Shown in pieces: positions 24,588 through 37,506 of a stretch of DNA of 64,000 nt (its first letter is position 1; each line of letters opens with the position of its first letter). The stretch is from Rosellinia necatrix (Eukaryota > Ascomycota > Sordariomycetes > Xylariales > Xylariaceae). Made by a program: the position numbers and the translations under genes. The stretch is taken from assembly GCA_021209875.1 (NCBI GenBank), contig JAGYVD010000004.1:4253001-4317000 (forward strand), read 5' to 3'. The notes below the pieces were generated by a model that saw only the letters and a program-made list of their open reading frames with translations, searched no databases and was not told the origin of the DNA.

Positions 24588-27500
24588 TCAGCCCATCACG
24601 ACATCATCAGGCGTTTCCATGGACGCCATGCTGAAGTTCGGCTTCGGTCCTTCGATCTGGCTTAAAGCGACGAGCCCGTTGTCGCACATATTTAAACCCA
24701 TTCCAGGGCCGACGGCCGCACCCTCTCCGGGTGGAAACTGCAGCCACTGATCGAAGTCGATATTAGGGCCAGAGATAGAATTCCATTCAAATCCGTCGGG
24801 CGGGCCATCGATGGGGGTTTCCAAGTCTATGTTACTTAAATCAAATCTACGGTCTGCCGAAGATGGTGAGCCGGTGGATATTGAGCTCGATCCAGGTGTC
24901 ATTACGTCTGTTGATGGTGGCGAGTGGGCGTCAATTACGGTGCCGGGCATTGGACCCGGGGTGCCACAGTTGATATTGAAACCGCAGTTGGCGATTTGGC
25001 TATTATCGCTGGTCATGGCAAATGTGGATGTCATGACATTCGCGGAAGTCATAAACGACTGCGTCGGATCGGAGGTCAACGTTGGATCAGACATCAGCAT
25101 GGGAGCATCATCTGATGCCGTTGGGTATAACAGGGACTCCGGCGGCGGCGTCGTCACATCCTCGATTCCGTTGGGCATCCCATAGCTCCCCGAAGCGGCG
25201 TATTGGGATGCCAGGGCGGTCTTCAGGCCATCTAGGCTTGCGGACCCGGCGTTGCTTCCGTTTTCGAAGGCCTGGGGCTGCTGCGTTTGACTGACCTGCG
25301 CCCCTTTGCGCATTGCAGCATTCACAAATGCTACGGCGTAGTCAGCTGCAGCATAGGTGTCGCGTAGGCGTTCCATGACACGCATACACTGCTGGAAGCC
25401 CCTGTGGGCAGCAGCCTGAATTGCTGGCGAGGGATTTTTCATCTCAATCATATGGATGATCATGGCCGGTAACACGACGGTGACACCTGTAGTTGGGAGA
25501 AATCTTTCCAGATGTAAAGCGTTTAGTTCCGCTACCATTCGCGTAATTTGGAAGGCCGAATTGCATACACGAATTCGTGATATTTGCTGTTGGACTTGGC
25601 TCGGCGTTTGCTGAATATTCCTAGGCGACGAGGGGAGGAAGAGTGGGCGATGTAACGCTGACACCGTCGTGAAGTATACCATATGCAACAGGTTGCGCTG
25701 TACGGCGATAACGCCACGGCCATTCTTGGCGTCAAGCGAGGATAGCGGACGATACTTGCAGGATTCTGGCAACGTCTCTGCCCATTTTGTGAGCTCGTGG
25801 TCACACTTGGCCACACTTTCCATATTGTCGAGCTGCTTATTAGGCAGTAGCATCATGGTACTGTTGGTCATGTTCTCTGAGTGTGTTGTAGCGCGGATCA
25901 ATACTGAGTATTGCGCCTTCAGCATCTGGCTGATGCAAATGCTGAGCTTCGCTTTCGCGATGCACATCTGAGCCAATTCTTGTTGCATCGTGACATCTCG
26001 TAACAATGTGCATTCCGGGCCGACGGCCTGAACATGGTCCGGTAACACTTTGATATCAAAGTCGTCTTCGACCAGCATGGGCACGTCGAAGTCTTCGTCT
26101 TTTATACGAGTCGGCCTACGCATACCCAAGGCTATTAAGCGGTCTCGCATGAAGCAAGACCACCATATCCGCTTCCATAATTTCCGTCTTTGAGGTGGCA
26201 TGTTGGTGTTGGCCGGGTTTCGATGCAAACCAATCGTGTGGCCTAACGAGATAGCGACGCCCATCCAATGCCATGTATCCTTTTGGTCGTCCGGCGTTTC
26301 GTACCAATACGTCATCAAGAGCAGTCCCTGGACTAGCAGTAGGCGGTCGTTTTCATAGTCGAAATCGTACAAGAGCTGTTTGTGTAAGCTTTCAAAATTG
26401 CCTAGCATGTTGGTGCAAGGTCCTTACCCTAGCCTTTGAAAAGAACGCCCTACGAGCCTCTTTCCTAGAGGCATAGCCTGCCTCTTTGAGGACCTTGTTA
26501 CTCACGAACGCAGTGGCGCAGAACATGATAGCCTGGTAAAGGAACAAACTAGTCTGCCCACGAGATCCATCGCGGGCGTCAACGATATTCAGGAAGTCGT
26601 GCAGATCTAAGAGAGGCATATACGGGTGTACGTATTCCGTGTAGGCATGCAACAATGCTTTCTGGAGTGAGAGGCTAGGCACTGATAACGCGCCCTTGGC
26701 GCGCAGGTAGACTACATCTTCAGGAGCGATTTTTGGTGGCAATGGTCGGAGAAACCGATATTGGTTGGAAAACACGTCGGCCTCATCTGATGGTCTCGAA
26801 AATTGTGACGTCTTCAAAAGTTCATCGCCCGTTTCGCCAGCACCAGTGCTGCGGCTCGGGTTTGAGCTGGGATTACCCTGCCCGACATGTGGCTGCGGGA
26901 ATATACTGGGGTATCTCGAGCCCTGATTATTAAGCGGCAAAGCAGATATCGAACTAGGACGTTGGCCTGGATTGACATGTGAGCACTCTTCATGATCGAG
27001 CACCCGCGGAGGCCGCAATATAACGGACACCACTAATCGGACGCACAGCACGATTTCGAGGAGAAGGATCTTCGGCATGTGAAAATTGAGAGGGACCTTA
27101 TGCCTCCACGCTGGAGAGGATCAACTTACATTGGAGATGGGATGCATGCACCTCGACACCATTGTCCCTGCCTGGCCCCGATTTATTGGCGTCAAGGTGC
27201 TGCAGGGCCGGCGTCTGCGGCAGGCCAGGGAGATTGCGTTGGTGTTGGATGGATGCGCCAGAGGCGATCGCGATAGGATTGGACGCTGCCTTGGCTTTTA
27301 GCAGGTGTGCCTCGGCATGCTGATGATGTGGGGCACAGCTGCTGGCAATGTGAGGCGTGGTTGAATTCGAGTTGAATAGGCCCTTCCTGTGAGACAGAGA
27401 CAAGGGTCTTGGTTAGTTCCGTTTCTAACCTTCGTAGTAATCGGATCCGAGCTTGGCTAACGGCACACGTGGAGAAAGGATCAGGAAGGACAACGGGGGG

Positions 27501-28005
27501 AAATTGGAGAAATGGAGACCGAAAAGGGAAATTCTACGCGTGACGCAAGGCTCGGCAGAGAATCAATCATCAATCTCGTCTCATTACATCCGCCTCGCCT
27601 CATGGCCAGGAGCGGAGAGTCGGGAATTGAGAATTGTCTGAGCTTCTCGTGGTGCACTTACTTGCGGCGACGGCTCTCTTGGACGACGCATTCAACGCCA
27701 TCCCACCGGCAATTACCACACGGTGCACCTTCGACGACGTCGCATCTGACTTTCCGCGCCCGGCAGGATACGCAGGCTCGGGCGGCCCGTCTTTTGGTGA
27801 TTTTAGTGGTGACATTCGCTTCCGACGCGGTAGACGATCGCTTCTTTGAAGAAGAAGAAGTCTTCTCCCCTGTTATGGGCGACATGACCGTTATTGTCGT
27901 TTGTGGTGTCGTCGTCGGCGTTGTGGGCGTTGTGGGCGGTGTCGTAGAATCCTCCTCGGTGTGTGATTCGGGCGAACGGACCGAGTTCATGTCTTCTGGG
28001 GCCAT
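24588..28005 (-). CDS. Zn2Cys6 transcription factor with Fungal_trans domain, CTF1-like
   Basis: Four exons on the minus strand: 28005-27662, 27386-27130, 26966-26428 and 26375-24588, about 975 residues. The zinc cluster near residues 78-106 is C-x2-C-x6-C-x7-C-x2-C-x6-C (ARACVSCRARKVRCD, then CGNCRWDGVEC), flanked by basic KITKRR and SRRRKK. A fungal_trans domain follows: HAYTEYVHPYMPLLDLHDF, KARLLYDFDYENDRLLLVQG, HWMGVAISLGHTIGLHR and RRKLWKRIWWSCFMRDR. The cluster and core resemble cutinase transcription factor CTF1/FarB proteins, which activate cutinase and fatty-acid catabolism genes through GC-rich boxes (family knowledge). The C-terminus is Ser/Thr/Pro- and Asp-rich and may activate transcription. 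The exon 3 start is ambiguous: an acceptor ending at 27033 also keeps frame and would add 22 residues. Another exon upstream of 28005 is possible. Confidence 0.85.
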
Positions 28006-31000
28006 CTTGTCACGGGCCGTTCCCTGCGGTGACGAGTTCCTGGAAATATAGGGACAACGGTCAAGGTTCCTCGTCCAAGAGATAAATAGAATCTATATTC
28101 AAGTTCGCAAGAACTGAAAATAAAGCCGAACTCGACGGCCGTAAAAAATTGTCCTGGTGGCGTAAAATGTCCAGCTCATAAGTCCTTCGATTGGTGTAAG
28201 CCGCAGCGGGAGGGCTTGCTGCACAACTTCCCGAGATTCCTCCTATGTGGTTTTGCTATCCACACGGCACTTGAAACACATGAATTAAGACCTGAAGACA
28301 TGGGAAAGTAGTCGGAAGTAGGCAGAAGGTTTGACAGCAACACGAGTTGGCTAAAGTGGACAATGCCTCACGAGGGCACGAGGTCCGGGGTCGAGGAGCT
28401 AATATATTCCAGCGGTGTTCTCGAGCTCCTCCAACGGTGCCCCATACCCGCTAACACCCATACGCATAACAGAGTCTTGTCCAAACAGGCATCAGACCCA
28501 CAGGATACTCGAGTAGTTACTCGATTCCCGTATGGCGTTCCCGAGGTCATGTTCCGTAACTCCTGGTGTATTTTTTTTTTCCAAACGGGCTAGGGGTGGT
28601 AACTAACTCGCTCCATAAAAGTCGAGAGGTGTGCATTACTGACTCTTGGCGGCACCGGCGAGCCAATTCGACAGGGGGATCCCGTTAAGTAATAATGATG
28701 GAAAACGAACACTGAAAGAAAAAAAAAAAAAAGAGTCTGCTTCGTCACATGCCCGCCCCCTTGATGTCAATGCTTATTATTCTTGCAAGCCCTGTGACCG
28801 CGATGTGCTAATGCTGACAAGCTGGTTCCTGCGCCTTCTCCATTGGTAGCAATCGAGAGACGGAGTAGTAAGTGAAGGGCTAAGGGCGAACACCCCCTTG
28901 GAGAGAGCCACGCTATGCATTTCCGCTTCGCATTTCCGCGACGCATTTCTCCAGACTGAAGACAGGCGGCGGGTATGGCTATTCCCACAGAACAGACCCG
29001 GGGCGTGCATATCCTCACCTCCGTGTCTTTATCGTGTAGCCCCGGCGGCCCCAGACTTAGCCCCGAAGTCGCGAGCGGTCGATCGTGGAGGCTCCAGGTC
29101 AAGAAGCCGCCTACGCCCACGCCAAGGTGAAGACGCGAGCTGGGTCCGCGGGGTGGCCAATCAGAGCCGTGGCAACGGGGGTCGTCCTGCCTTCAGTCTG
29201 GGGGATCTTTTGTGAGGAGACTTGCACCAAGGAGGCGTAGCTACGAGTAGTCGCGCGCGAGGACGAGTCAGCTGCATGGGGCATAATTACGCTGTCCCTT
29301 TGCCCGGAATCGAAATCACATGTTTGCGAATTGTACAAGTAGCTTGTCAGCATTAATGTGGTTCCTACAGTGCTGTGTGTGTTTGTGTGTGAGGGCGCAT
29401 TCACGGTGGAGAGAGGCTGATACGGCCATAACTAAGTACGGTGACCTTTTTCCGGGTATATCTTAGACCGGCGCGGTACGTACCTACCTAGGTAGGTAGT
29501 GCACGTAGCAGGTAGGTATAGTATAGGTGGGTAGGTAGGTAGTCATGTACACTAGATCGGATGTACATATGTACGGTGCTCTAGGGTTGATGCCAACTTC
29601 GAGGATACCAAGGCTCAGCTCAGCGAAGTGAGTGGCAGTCGAGGCCCAGTCTATCCGCCCGTCCGTCCAGGTGATTCCGAATAAATAGCGAGGTGATGTC
29701 TTGCATCTTGGAGCATGGCTGGCACTGCTCTTCTTCGCTACCTGGGGGCAGAGCTGGGGGCAGAGCTGGGGGCAGGTAGGTACAGCTAGGTAGTCGCCCA
29801 GCCAAAAATAATACGAAGCTACAAGTCTAGGTTCGCCCGTGGGGCGATCGAGATGCAAATGCGGTTAGACAATCCAGAGGGGATAAAACCGGGATTGCAT
29901 CAATCGCCCTAAACTCCTTCTTCTTGGCATTGGGGGGTGGATGCGTGTCTATTTGTGGATCTGTTCCTCGAATCCAGCCAAAATTCAGCCAAAATCCAAC
30001 GCATTCAGGAAGGGGTCTTAGTCATCGGAATCGCGAATTCGCTACTGAAATGCAAGCGGCCTGATCTAGCGATATCGGCTCTCCTCCGACAGTCCCGTCG
30101 GCACCTCTCCGACGAGATTTCGGGATCGCGAGCTGCCTCCGAAAGGAGTTTCGCAGCGACAGTGTGACCGCCCTGATCCGTCCACCCGCCTACTGTAGCA
30201 GTAGCGAGCGAGCGGCGTGTGCAAATCCCATCCATAGTCAACTAGGTATTCCGCTGGTTTTCAATCAAGCGCATTTGGCGAACCCTGACCAGGTCCGTGC
30301 TCCAAACTCAGTCGGTTCTCTCTTCTTCCCTTTTTCCCGTTCCTCCCACAGCAGACGTACACCGTTATCGCGAAATAGCGGTGGGAAAAACTAGGGGTTA
30401 AACTAATCCGGCAACATCAAAGTACGCTGAGTACCTGCTATCCATAAGGTGTGGGCGCGCCTCCCGGGAGATCTGAGGAGAACGAGGGGCATTGCGAGGG
30501 GCACGGCGAGGGGAGAGATGACTGTTCCCTTGTCGGTTATAATTGAAGTTGGGGTAACGAGCTCGATCCAACCCGGGGTACCTGATAATAGTCGTGTATT
30601 GCCTGCACTCCCTGCCTAAAGCCCCATCAGGTTTCGTAACGTCGATATACTTATTAATATTTACCTATTCGTTGGCTACCGCCGAGGTGTTTCGACCCAC
30701 GGACTTATGGTAAATAACCGACATTGCAGGAAGCGTTCCAAATGACTGCCCGCATCACGATACGTTACGGTAACTATTGGTCCTGCATGAGGGAGCGAAC
30801 CTGCAGGTACTGGTGTAATTCCCGCCCGAGATAGATGGTAACGACGCGATGGATGCTTTGCCACATGGTCAAGAGGATCTTCCGATAATGATAATAGCGT
30901 TGTTTGTTGGTACTAGTAGATTTGGCTAGATCCCTAGCAGTGACCCAATCCGTGTGCCTGCCGCTGTAGATATAACCATCATGGGCTTTTATAGAATCCA

Positions 31001-31454
31001 TCCTTGAAGGAGGACCATTCGACTCTCTAGTGCTAGCTAGGCCTCTAGCCCTAAGGTAGGTTATGGTACCCACCGGCGAGACCGTGGGGTTGCCTACTGT
31101 GAAATTATCAAGGAGGACTCCCTCGAGTTAGTAGTTTGGTGGGGCGGGTTCCCTTGCCTTCTGGGACGCAGAGCACGTATTACCGGGATCTAGAGAAGAC
31201 GCGGTTACAATGTGGCATTTCATGACTCATATCTGCGAGATCGTCCGTCATAATTCTAAGAGGAGATTTCGTAATTACCACTGTATAGACTGTTGGGATG
31301 TCGTGTGGTTGACAAGAACGTATCGAGATCCTCGTCGCGAGAGATGGTTGCGGTATTGAAATCAAGTGCGGAATTTGAGACTGCCTTGAATCGAGGCCAG
31401 GGGCCAGTGAGGAGGTAGTGAGTAGGAATACAATGGCTAGGATCTTAATATATC
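28006..31454. other. 3.4-kb intergenic region
   Basis: No supported gene. Contents: T- and A-homopolymers at about 28571 and 28720, a dense block of TAGGTA/TACCTA words at 29480-29545, and a 12-nt tandem repeat at 29742-29775. The open frames at 29484-29858 and 30774-31073 (minus) have no recognisable domain. Confidence 0.5.
29742..29775. repeat. 12-nt tandem repeat, about 2.8 copies
   Basis: CTGGGGGCAGAG is repeated at 29742, 29754 and 29766, the last copy truncated, and runs directly into a GGTAGGTA word. The G-runs on the plus strand could support quadruplex structure. Confidence 0.9.
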
Positions 31455-32534
31455 TTAGTAATCATAGAACCCCTTGCCACTCTTTTTTCCGAGCCAACCA
31501 GCATCGACCATCTTGGCCAGCAAGATGCTTGGGCGATACTTGGAATCGCCCGTCTCCTGATGCAGAACCCTCATGATGGCGAGACATGTGTCAAGCCCGA
31601 TGAAGTCTGCTAGCTGTAGGGGCCCCATGGGGACGTTAGTGCCGTTCTTCATGATGGCGTCGATGGAATCCCGATCGCCGACATTGGTCTCCAAGCAGAT
31701 AACGGCTTCATTAATGTACGGCATGAGTATCCGATTAGCGAGGAACCCGGGCGAGTCGGCTGATACCGATGCGATTTTCCCCATGGCTTTGCAAAATGCT
31801 ACGGCAGTGTCGAGGGTCTCGGTACTCGTCTGTAGGCCGGTAATAATCTCGACACCCTTCTGCACGGGAACGGGGTTCATGAAGTGGGTAGAAACCACGC
31901 GGGAGCTGGCGGAGGTATCCTTGGGGTCCTGTGACGTTGCGGCGGCTATCTTGGTAATAGAGATAGAAGATGTATTTGTTGCCAGAATGGTGTGCTTCGG
32001 GCAGATTTCGGCGAGCTTGGCAAAGATATCAAACTTGAGCTTCGGAATCTCAGGCACCGCCTCGATAACAAAGTCGACGTTGGACAATCCGTCCATCGAC
32101 GTGGTGCCCACCAACCTTGAGCGGGCCTGGTCCGCCTGGTCCTGCGTGATGCGTGACTTGGAGACATCTTTGGCCAGGAGCTTCTCTGTGAACTGCTGAG
32201 TGCATGGTCTGGAGAGAATTGACTGCCGAGGGGGGTTTTGTGTGCTCACCTGCAAATGCTAATCCTTTATCCAGGGACGCCTTTGAGCTATCTACCAGGG
32301 TTACGGGGACTCCAGCCTTCTGGGCGGCGACCAGCGCGATGCCCAAGCCCTGCGAGATAGGGTGAGAAAGATGTCTACAAGCAGGGAGCTCACATGCCGA
32401 AGGCCTACCATCTGCCCGGCACCGATCACGCCGAGCCGCTTCACCTCTGCTGCATTCCGAGCAGGGCTTGAACCAAACCGCCGGCACTGCGTTGCAAGCT
32501 GGAAAGCTTGTCTTCTTGAAAACACACTCGCCAT
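31455..32534 (-). CDS. 3-hydroxybutyryl/3-hydroxyacyl-CoA dehydrogenase, mitochondrial
   Basis: Oxidises L-3-hydroxyacyl-CoA to 3-ketoacyl-CoA with NAD+ in short-chain beta-oxidation. Three exons: 32534-32409, 32349-32250 and 32185-31455, giving 318 residues. The introns are 59 and 64 nt, and both joins restore family sequence (GAGQM-GLGIALVAA; GLAFA-EKLLAKDV). The N-terminus, rich in Arg and Ser and poor in acidic residues (MASVFSRRQAFQL, CRRFGSSPAR), looks like a mitochondrial presequence. The Rossmann loop is GVIGAGQMGLGIA. The catalytic region has NTSSISITKIA and the conserved HFMNPVP histidine. The C-terminal dimer domain carries SPGFLANRILMPYINEA, GPLQLADFIGLD and WLGKKSGKGFYDY, the usual family end. 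It is similar to fungal HadA-type enzymes. The gene is divergent from tof1, with 534 bp between the starts. Confidence 0.93.
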
Positions 32535-33068
32535 GATTTTCTTCCACGGGGATGATGGGCAATTGGCAATCGGCAATTGACAATACAATGGGAATAATTA
32601 CCGTCTCCGAGGTGAGGGTAGCTGGAACTTTGATTGGAATGAGACTACCTAGGTATGACCGGTTTAGCCGCATAGCCTCGGTGATCGGATAGATGTGGGC
32701 CATCTAGGTACCTACACTACCTACTTAGGTACAATTTACCTGACTTATGCAATCTCAGTGTATGTAATTAATAGGCAATACTTCGTAGAATATGTTTAAA
32801 GCATGGACCACATAAGAATCAATTTAGCTCTTGTCGCGCTCTTTTGAACCGGCGCGTCAAACGCGTCTACCACTTTCTTCATGGGATCTGGGATCGCTGT
32901 CATCACTAAGTACCGACCACAAGATCCCTGGTCAGTTGTGAAGACAACGTTGATGACCGTCCGTAATTGATCACAATCCGCGATCCGCCCAGGAGGCATC
33001 GTTCCCTCATTGTCAAGTCAAGCGATTGCCCTTGTCAAGTGATTGCCCTTGTCAAGCGATTGCCCGCC
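32535..33068. promoter_or_regulatory. Shared intergenic region of two divergent genes
   Basis: Lies between the start of the 3-hydroxyacyl-CoA dehydrogenase (minus) and tof1 (plus). It contains a palindromic cluster of TAGGTA/TACCTA words at 32702-32740 and, immediately before the tof1 ATG, a 17-nt tandem repeat. No TATA box is obvious. Confidence 0.6.
33012..33065 (+). repeat. 17-nt tandem repeat immediately upstream of tof1
   Basis: GTCAAGYGATTGCCCTT occurs at 33017-33033, 33034-33050 and 33051-33065 (last copy short by two bases), preceded by a partial GTCAA at 33013. The array stops 3 nt before the ATG at 33069, so it is probably 5' UTR or core promoter. Confidence 0.92.
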
Positions 33069-36000
33069 ATGGAGGCACCGGATGCATCGTCGGATATTGT
33101 CCATCCCGAGGTTCGAGCACACATCACCAGCCTTGTGTCTGCTGTAGGTTCTCTCATAGCGTCCCATAGTGTCTCGTAGGGTCCATCCCCTTCCACGGAT
33201 CTTTTCTGGCTGACTTGGGCCGTGCAACAGCTTGGTGGTTTCGGCGCCGACGACGGCGATGAGGGGAAATACGTACTCGGAGATTCGGCCCTCGAGGTTT
33301 TGCGCGACATCAAAAAATGGATTCGCTTCTACGACGAGAAAACCAACCGTATGGACGTTGCTCGATGCCTGGCCGAAGCGAACCTGGTCGGCGGGGATTT
33401 GCTACACATACTCGCCACTTGGCCCGAAGATGCCACCGACAACAAGGTCAAGGCTCGAGCCGCTCTCGCCTGTTTTGAGATCATGGTGCCTCTGACCTGG
33501 CCGCTGGAACGGGACCTCGAACAGATGACCGTCAACCACCACAGGCATCTTCCCGTGCTTCAGATCGCACAGTTGGGGTATAAGAGGGCTGTCCTGAACT
33601 ACGATGCCGCTCAGATACTACACACTGCCGTTCGGGTCGCCTTGCCATCCATGGCGCTCTCCCGGGGAGATCGGTCCGCCCGTGACGAAGGCATCATAAA
33701 GCTCGCTCTTCTATTTCTACGAAACATAGCAATGATATCACCACCGCCCGGCGTAAAATACGACGATGACGAATCACAAATCTCGCGCTCTGCTTTGATC
33801 GATGCCTTTTCCTTTCAAGACATCCTCATAACCATTCTAACAATCGCCTCGAACATGGGGGAGGATTTTAACCAGGAAGGCGTTATACTGATGGAGATCA
33901 TATTTCATCTAGTGAAGCGGGTTGATGTTGCTAAATTATTTATGGATGACAAGCAGCTGGGCAAGACCAGAGCGAATGAGCTGACGGCCATGATGAGTAA
34001 AGAAGCGGCCATGCACAGGCCATACAACCGGAAAGCCCCCTCTCGGCACAATCGATGGGGAACCATGATCTGGGTAGATCGAGGCGATGGCAAAATCTCT
34101 ACCGTCACTGGACAAGATGCGCTATTAGATGCCGCCACCCGACAACAAAAGATGGACAGTAGCAAGGTATTTCGGCCCCCTCGAAGGCCAGCAAAAGATG
34201 AAATGGAGCCTAGAGATCTTGGCCCCCCTGTGTCGCTAAACAGCCGGGCCCGGCAACAGCTCAAAAGCTTTGTAGAGGAGTTCTTGGACTCCGGTTTCAA
34301 CCCCCTCTTCCAGCATATGCGAAAAAAGTTGGATGATCAGAAAGACTATGTCTTGGAATACCATTCACGACAATTCTTTTATTTAGTAGCGTGGTTCTTA
34401 GAAGTAGAAAGAGCCAGGAAGAAGGCAGACAAAAGCCAATCCAAAAGTCCCGCCGACATAGGGAGTTTCAATCTGGTAGCCGCTGTGCTCAATCAGGAAA
34501 TGTTCATCACATTGAACCGAGCGATGGCCGATTCAATAGAAAGCAAGCGCTGGCAGGAATTATGCGCTACTATGAGATGTTTTACCCAAATTTTACTGAC
34601 CGTCCAAGAGATGCTCGAATCCGGCCACGAAGAAGATGAAGAAATCGCAGAAAACATACTGAGCCGTATCTTCTACGAAGAAGAGACACATGACCGGGTT
34701 GCCACTATTGCAAAATTATATAAAGACCAAGGCTTCGAATACCTTGATGCATGCACCGAGTTGACCCATACTTATCTTCGAGTCCTAGAGGCGTATTCAA
34801 AGCAAAATACAGATATGCAAGTTCGGTCGCGCCGCCGGGTACGGAAAACCAAAAAAGCAGCGAAAGCTCCGGGCGGCGATGATGAAAACCCAATCGCCGA
34901 GCAAGACGAATCGGAAAATGATCAGGCGCATGCAGAACGAACGACACGAGAACGTAAATTTGATTTCGCTCGATTTGCGAACCGCTTCATTCCTCAGGGC
35001 GTGGTTGATACATTTGTCGCCTTCACAAGGTATTATCAGGACCTGAATGACGCGCAGCTAAAGCGAGCACACCGTTATTTCTATCGAATCGCTTTCAAGC
35101 AAGAGATGAGTGTGATGCTGTTTCGGGTCGACATTATTCAACTCTTTTACAGTATGGTCAAAGGCCAAGAGCCACTAGACCATAATTCCAGCTTGTTTAA
35201 AGAATGGGAAGAGCTAGTGAAACAGATATTACGGAAATGCATTCGGAAGATTGAGGAACGACCGCAGCTGATTATCGAGCTGCTGTTCTCGAAGATCGCA
35301 GCAACTGCTCATTATCTAGAATTCGGCTATGAGAAACAAACACTATCAGCTACCCAAACTAAGCCAGGCGCAGAGCTTGAGTTCCGACACATTGTGGAGA
35401 AAGACCAGCAGATCGCAATCGCGGTTGGCGTCTTGCTTGATAAAAACTTAGCCCACCATATCAAATGGGTTAAGGAGCAGATATCCCACGCAATTGAGGA
35501 GAGGAAGGCGTGGGAAGGTGCAGAAAAGGCCATCACATCTGTCGAGTCATCAGAAATCTCGGGGCGACCCGAAGATGCGCCGGCGAAAGAGGCGCCGCCT
35601 GTTTGTAAGTCGCTCCACCATATGTCCTTAATATCGATACTAATAGCCTCCAGCCATACGACCTGATGATGACGCACGCCGTACAGCTATGTTTAAAAAC
35701 TCCCACCTCAGGCTTCTCATGAAATTGGTCGAATTCGAGCGTCTTGCCCCCGCATTAGATGAGACCCCCGAGTCTGCATGGATAGTCCCGGCGCATCTAT
35801 CATCCGAACAACTGCAGGACTCTCTTGATCTGATCAACAAGGCAGAGTTCGATCCGCCAGCCTTTGCAGATGGTGCACTAGCTCAGGACCAACTGAGACG
35901 CAAAACCGCGCCACGAAAGAAAGCCATTTTTGACGACGACGACGAGGGTATTGATAACGATGACGACGACGATATCTTATTTCCTGCCGGCGGGCCAACC

Positions 36001-36669
36001 AATAGAAAAGTTGCGGACGATTTTCTAGATAAGCCGAAAAAGACAAGACGTCGCCGCCGTCGGAGCGACGCGACACCATTGACTGAGGAGCAATTGGACG
36101 AGAAGGAACGCAGCCGGCGGGAACGCGAGAGAGCGAAGGCAAAACGCTTCAAGAGCGAGCTCTTCGTACATGCGAGTGACGACGAGTCAGATGACGGTGA
36201 GCGGTGGGCCGACTTCTATGCTAACGAGGAGCGAATACGACGTAAACAGCAAGCCGTCGCGCTCGGCACTGACAATAACGCTACGGCCTCTGCCCCGCCC
36301 ACAACAACCGGGAAGCGAAAGGCCGAGACCCTCGATTCAGGTGACAGTGACAACGATGATGATTTGATCCTGCCGCAAGGTTCAGTGCTTGAGAGATCAA
36401 GTAATAAAGGGACCGTAAGCGATGAGGAGGATGAGGACGCATCCATGACGGACAATACAGCGCTCTCGCCGGGCTCACATGCTGGCTCAGTATCAAGTAC
36501 AAAGCGGAGGCGGGTAACCGGGGCATCGAGCCCACCGGCGTCCCCCGCGAACGCGGATGAGGATCAGGTCATGGAAGATGAAGATGAGGACATCCCCGCA
36601 TCTAAGCAAACCCAACGGCGGCCAAGAGCCAGGGCAGGATTCCTCATGGATAGTAGCGACGAAGAGTAA
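33069..36669 (+). CDS. tof1: Tof1/Timeless-family replication fork protection protein
   Basis: With Csm3 (Tipin) it stabilises paused forks, supports the S-phase checkpoint and recruits topoisomerase I (family knowledge). Three exons: 33069-33143, 33231-35604 and 35654-36669, giving 1154 residues. The 25-codon first exon gives [19 protein letters not shown], and the join [13 protein letters not shown] leads into [20 protein letters not shown]. This reads like the start of fungal Tof1, so the start is well supported even though exon 1 is short. Timeless core motifs include [32 protein letters not shown] and [15 protein letters not shown]. Exon 3 begins [20 protein letters not shown]. It then has Asp runs (FDDDDEG, NDDDDDDI), a [10 protein letters not shown] basic stretch and a [10 protein letters not shown] end. 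Introns are 87 and 49 nt. Confidence 0.94.
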
Positions 36670-37506
36670 TGAACGGCTGGGGATGGGCATTGCATAGGAA
36701 AATGGCGTTTTTTTAGGTTGTATGCAAGGGGCCCCGGAGGTCAATGTCCCGGCATGATGTATAGGAGTTTGGGTCGACTCACTCAGCGCTGTGGACGTAA
36801 TCGTAGTCGCTATATTTTACTGCAGGAGAACTTAACAAATCAAACGTTACGGCCCCTTAATTGTTCTGCAAATGTTATAGCAGACAAAGCGCATGGGTTC
36901 TTTTCTCTTTGGGAATTTATAGCGTCGTCAGCGCAACATACTACTCGTGTCTGTGAGATGTAGCAGACGAGGGCCAAGGCGTAGCGTCGACGTGTACAGG
37001 ATCTAATCCTAGCAGCCGGCCGGTTCGCTAGTCCACTCATCTCTACTACGATTGCCTGCAGGTTGGAAGGCTGGTTGGGTTCACTTAATTGATCCTAGTC
37101 ATTAAGTAACTATAGAGATCGTGTGTTAATAATATCTATTGTCTATGCCAAGACTGCCATTGGAACTTATGGACGTATACCTAACCGATATCGAAGCGTC
37201 AAGTCGCATGACAAACTATACATGCGATTGTGCGACACTTGAAAAGTTTAACGTGTCTATATATGTGAGGGTATCACACTTCAACTTTTTTTTTAGTATT
37301 TAGATTAGAAAATAATACATTTTGGCAACGCGTAGAGCGCAGTATTAGACCCTTTAAAGGAGCGATGCAGATTGAGCGAATACTATTATACACTGTAATG
37401 ACCATGCTTGGATGCGTTACCGGATTCCGGGTAACGAATAACATTGATAATGTCTAAGAGTGGGAAAATGAGGTAAATGCAACGTTCCTTACCCGACCGC
37501 TGCGGC
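36670..37506. other. Intergenic region, 3' flanks of tof1 and the metallothionein gene
   Basis: AT-rich, with a short T-run at about 37287. It is the joint downstream region of two convergent genes. Nothing else is recognised. Confidence 0.5.

Noticed and set aside
26376..26427. MLGNFESLHKQ as the N-terminus of the Fungal_trans part
   Set aside because: These bases form a 52-nt intron (GTAAGG, CTTAC, CAG); splicing joins SKAR to LLYDFDYE as expected for the family, so there is one gene, not two.
30774..31073. 99-codon minus-strand open frame
   Set aside because: No recognisable family, no flanking exons with matching phase, and codon use does not differ from the surrounding intergenic DNA.
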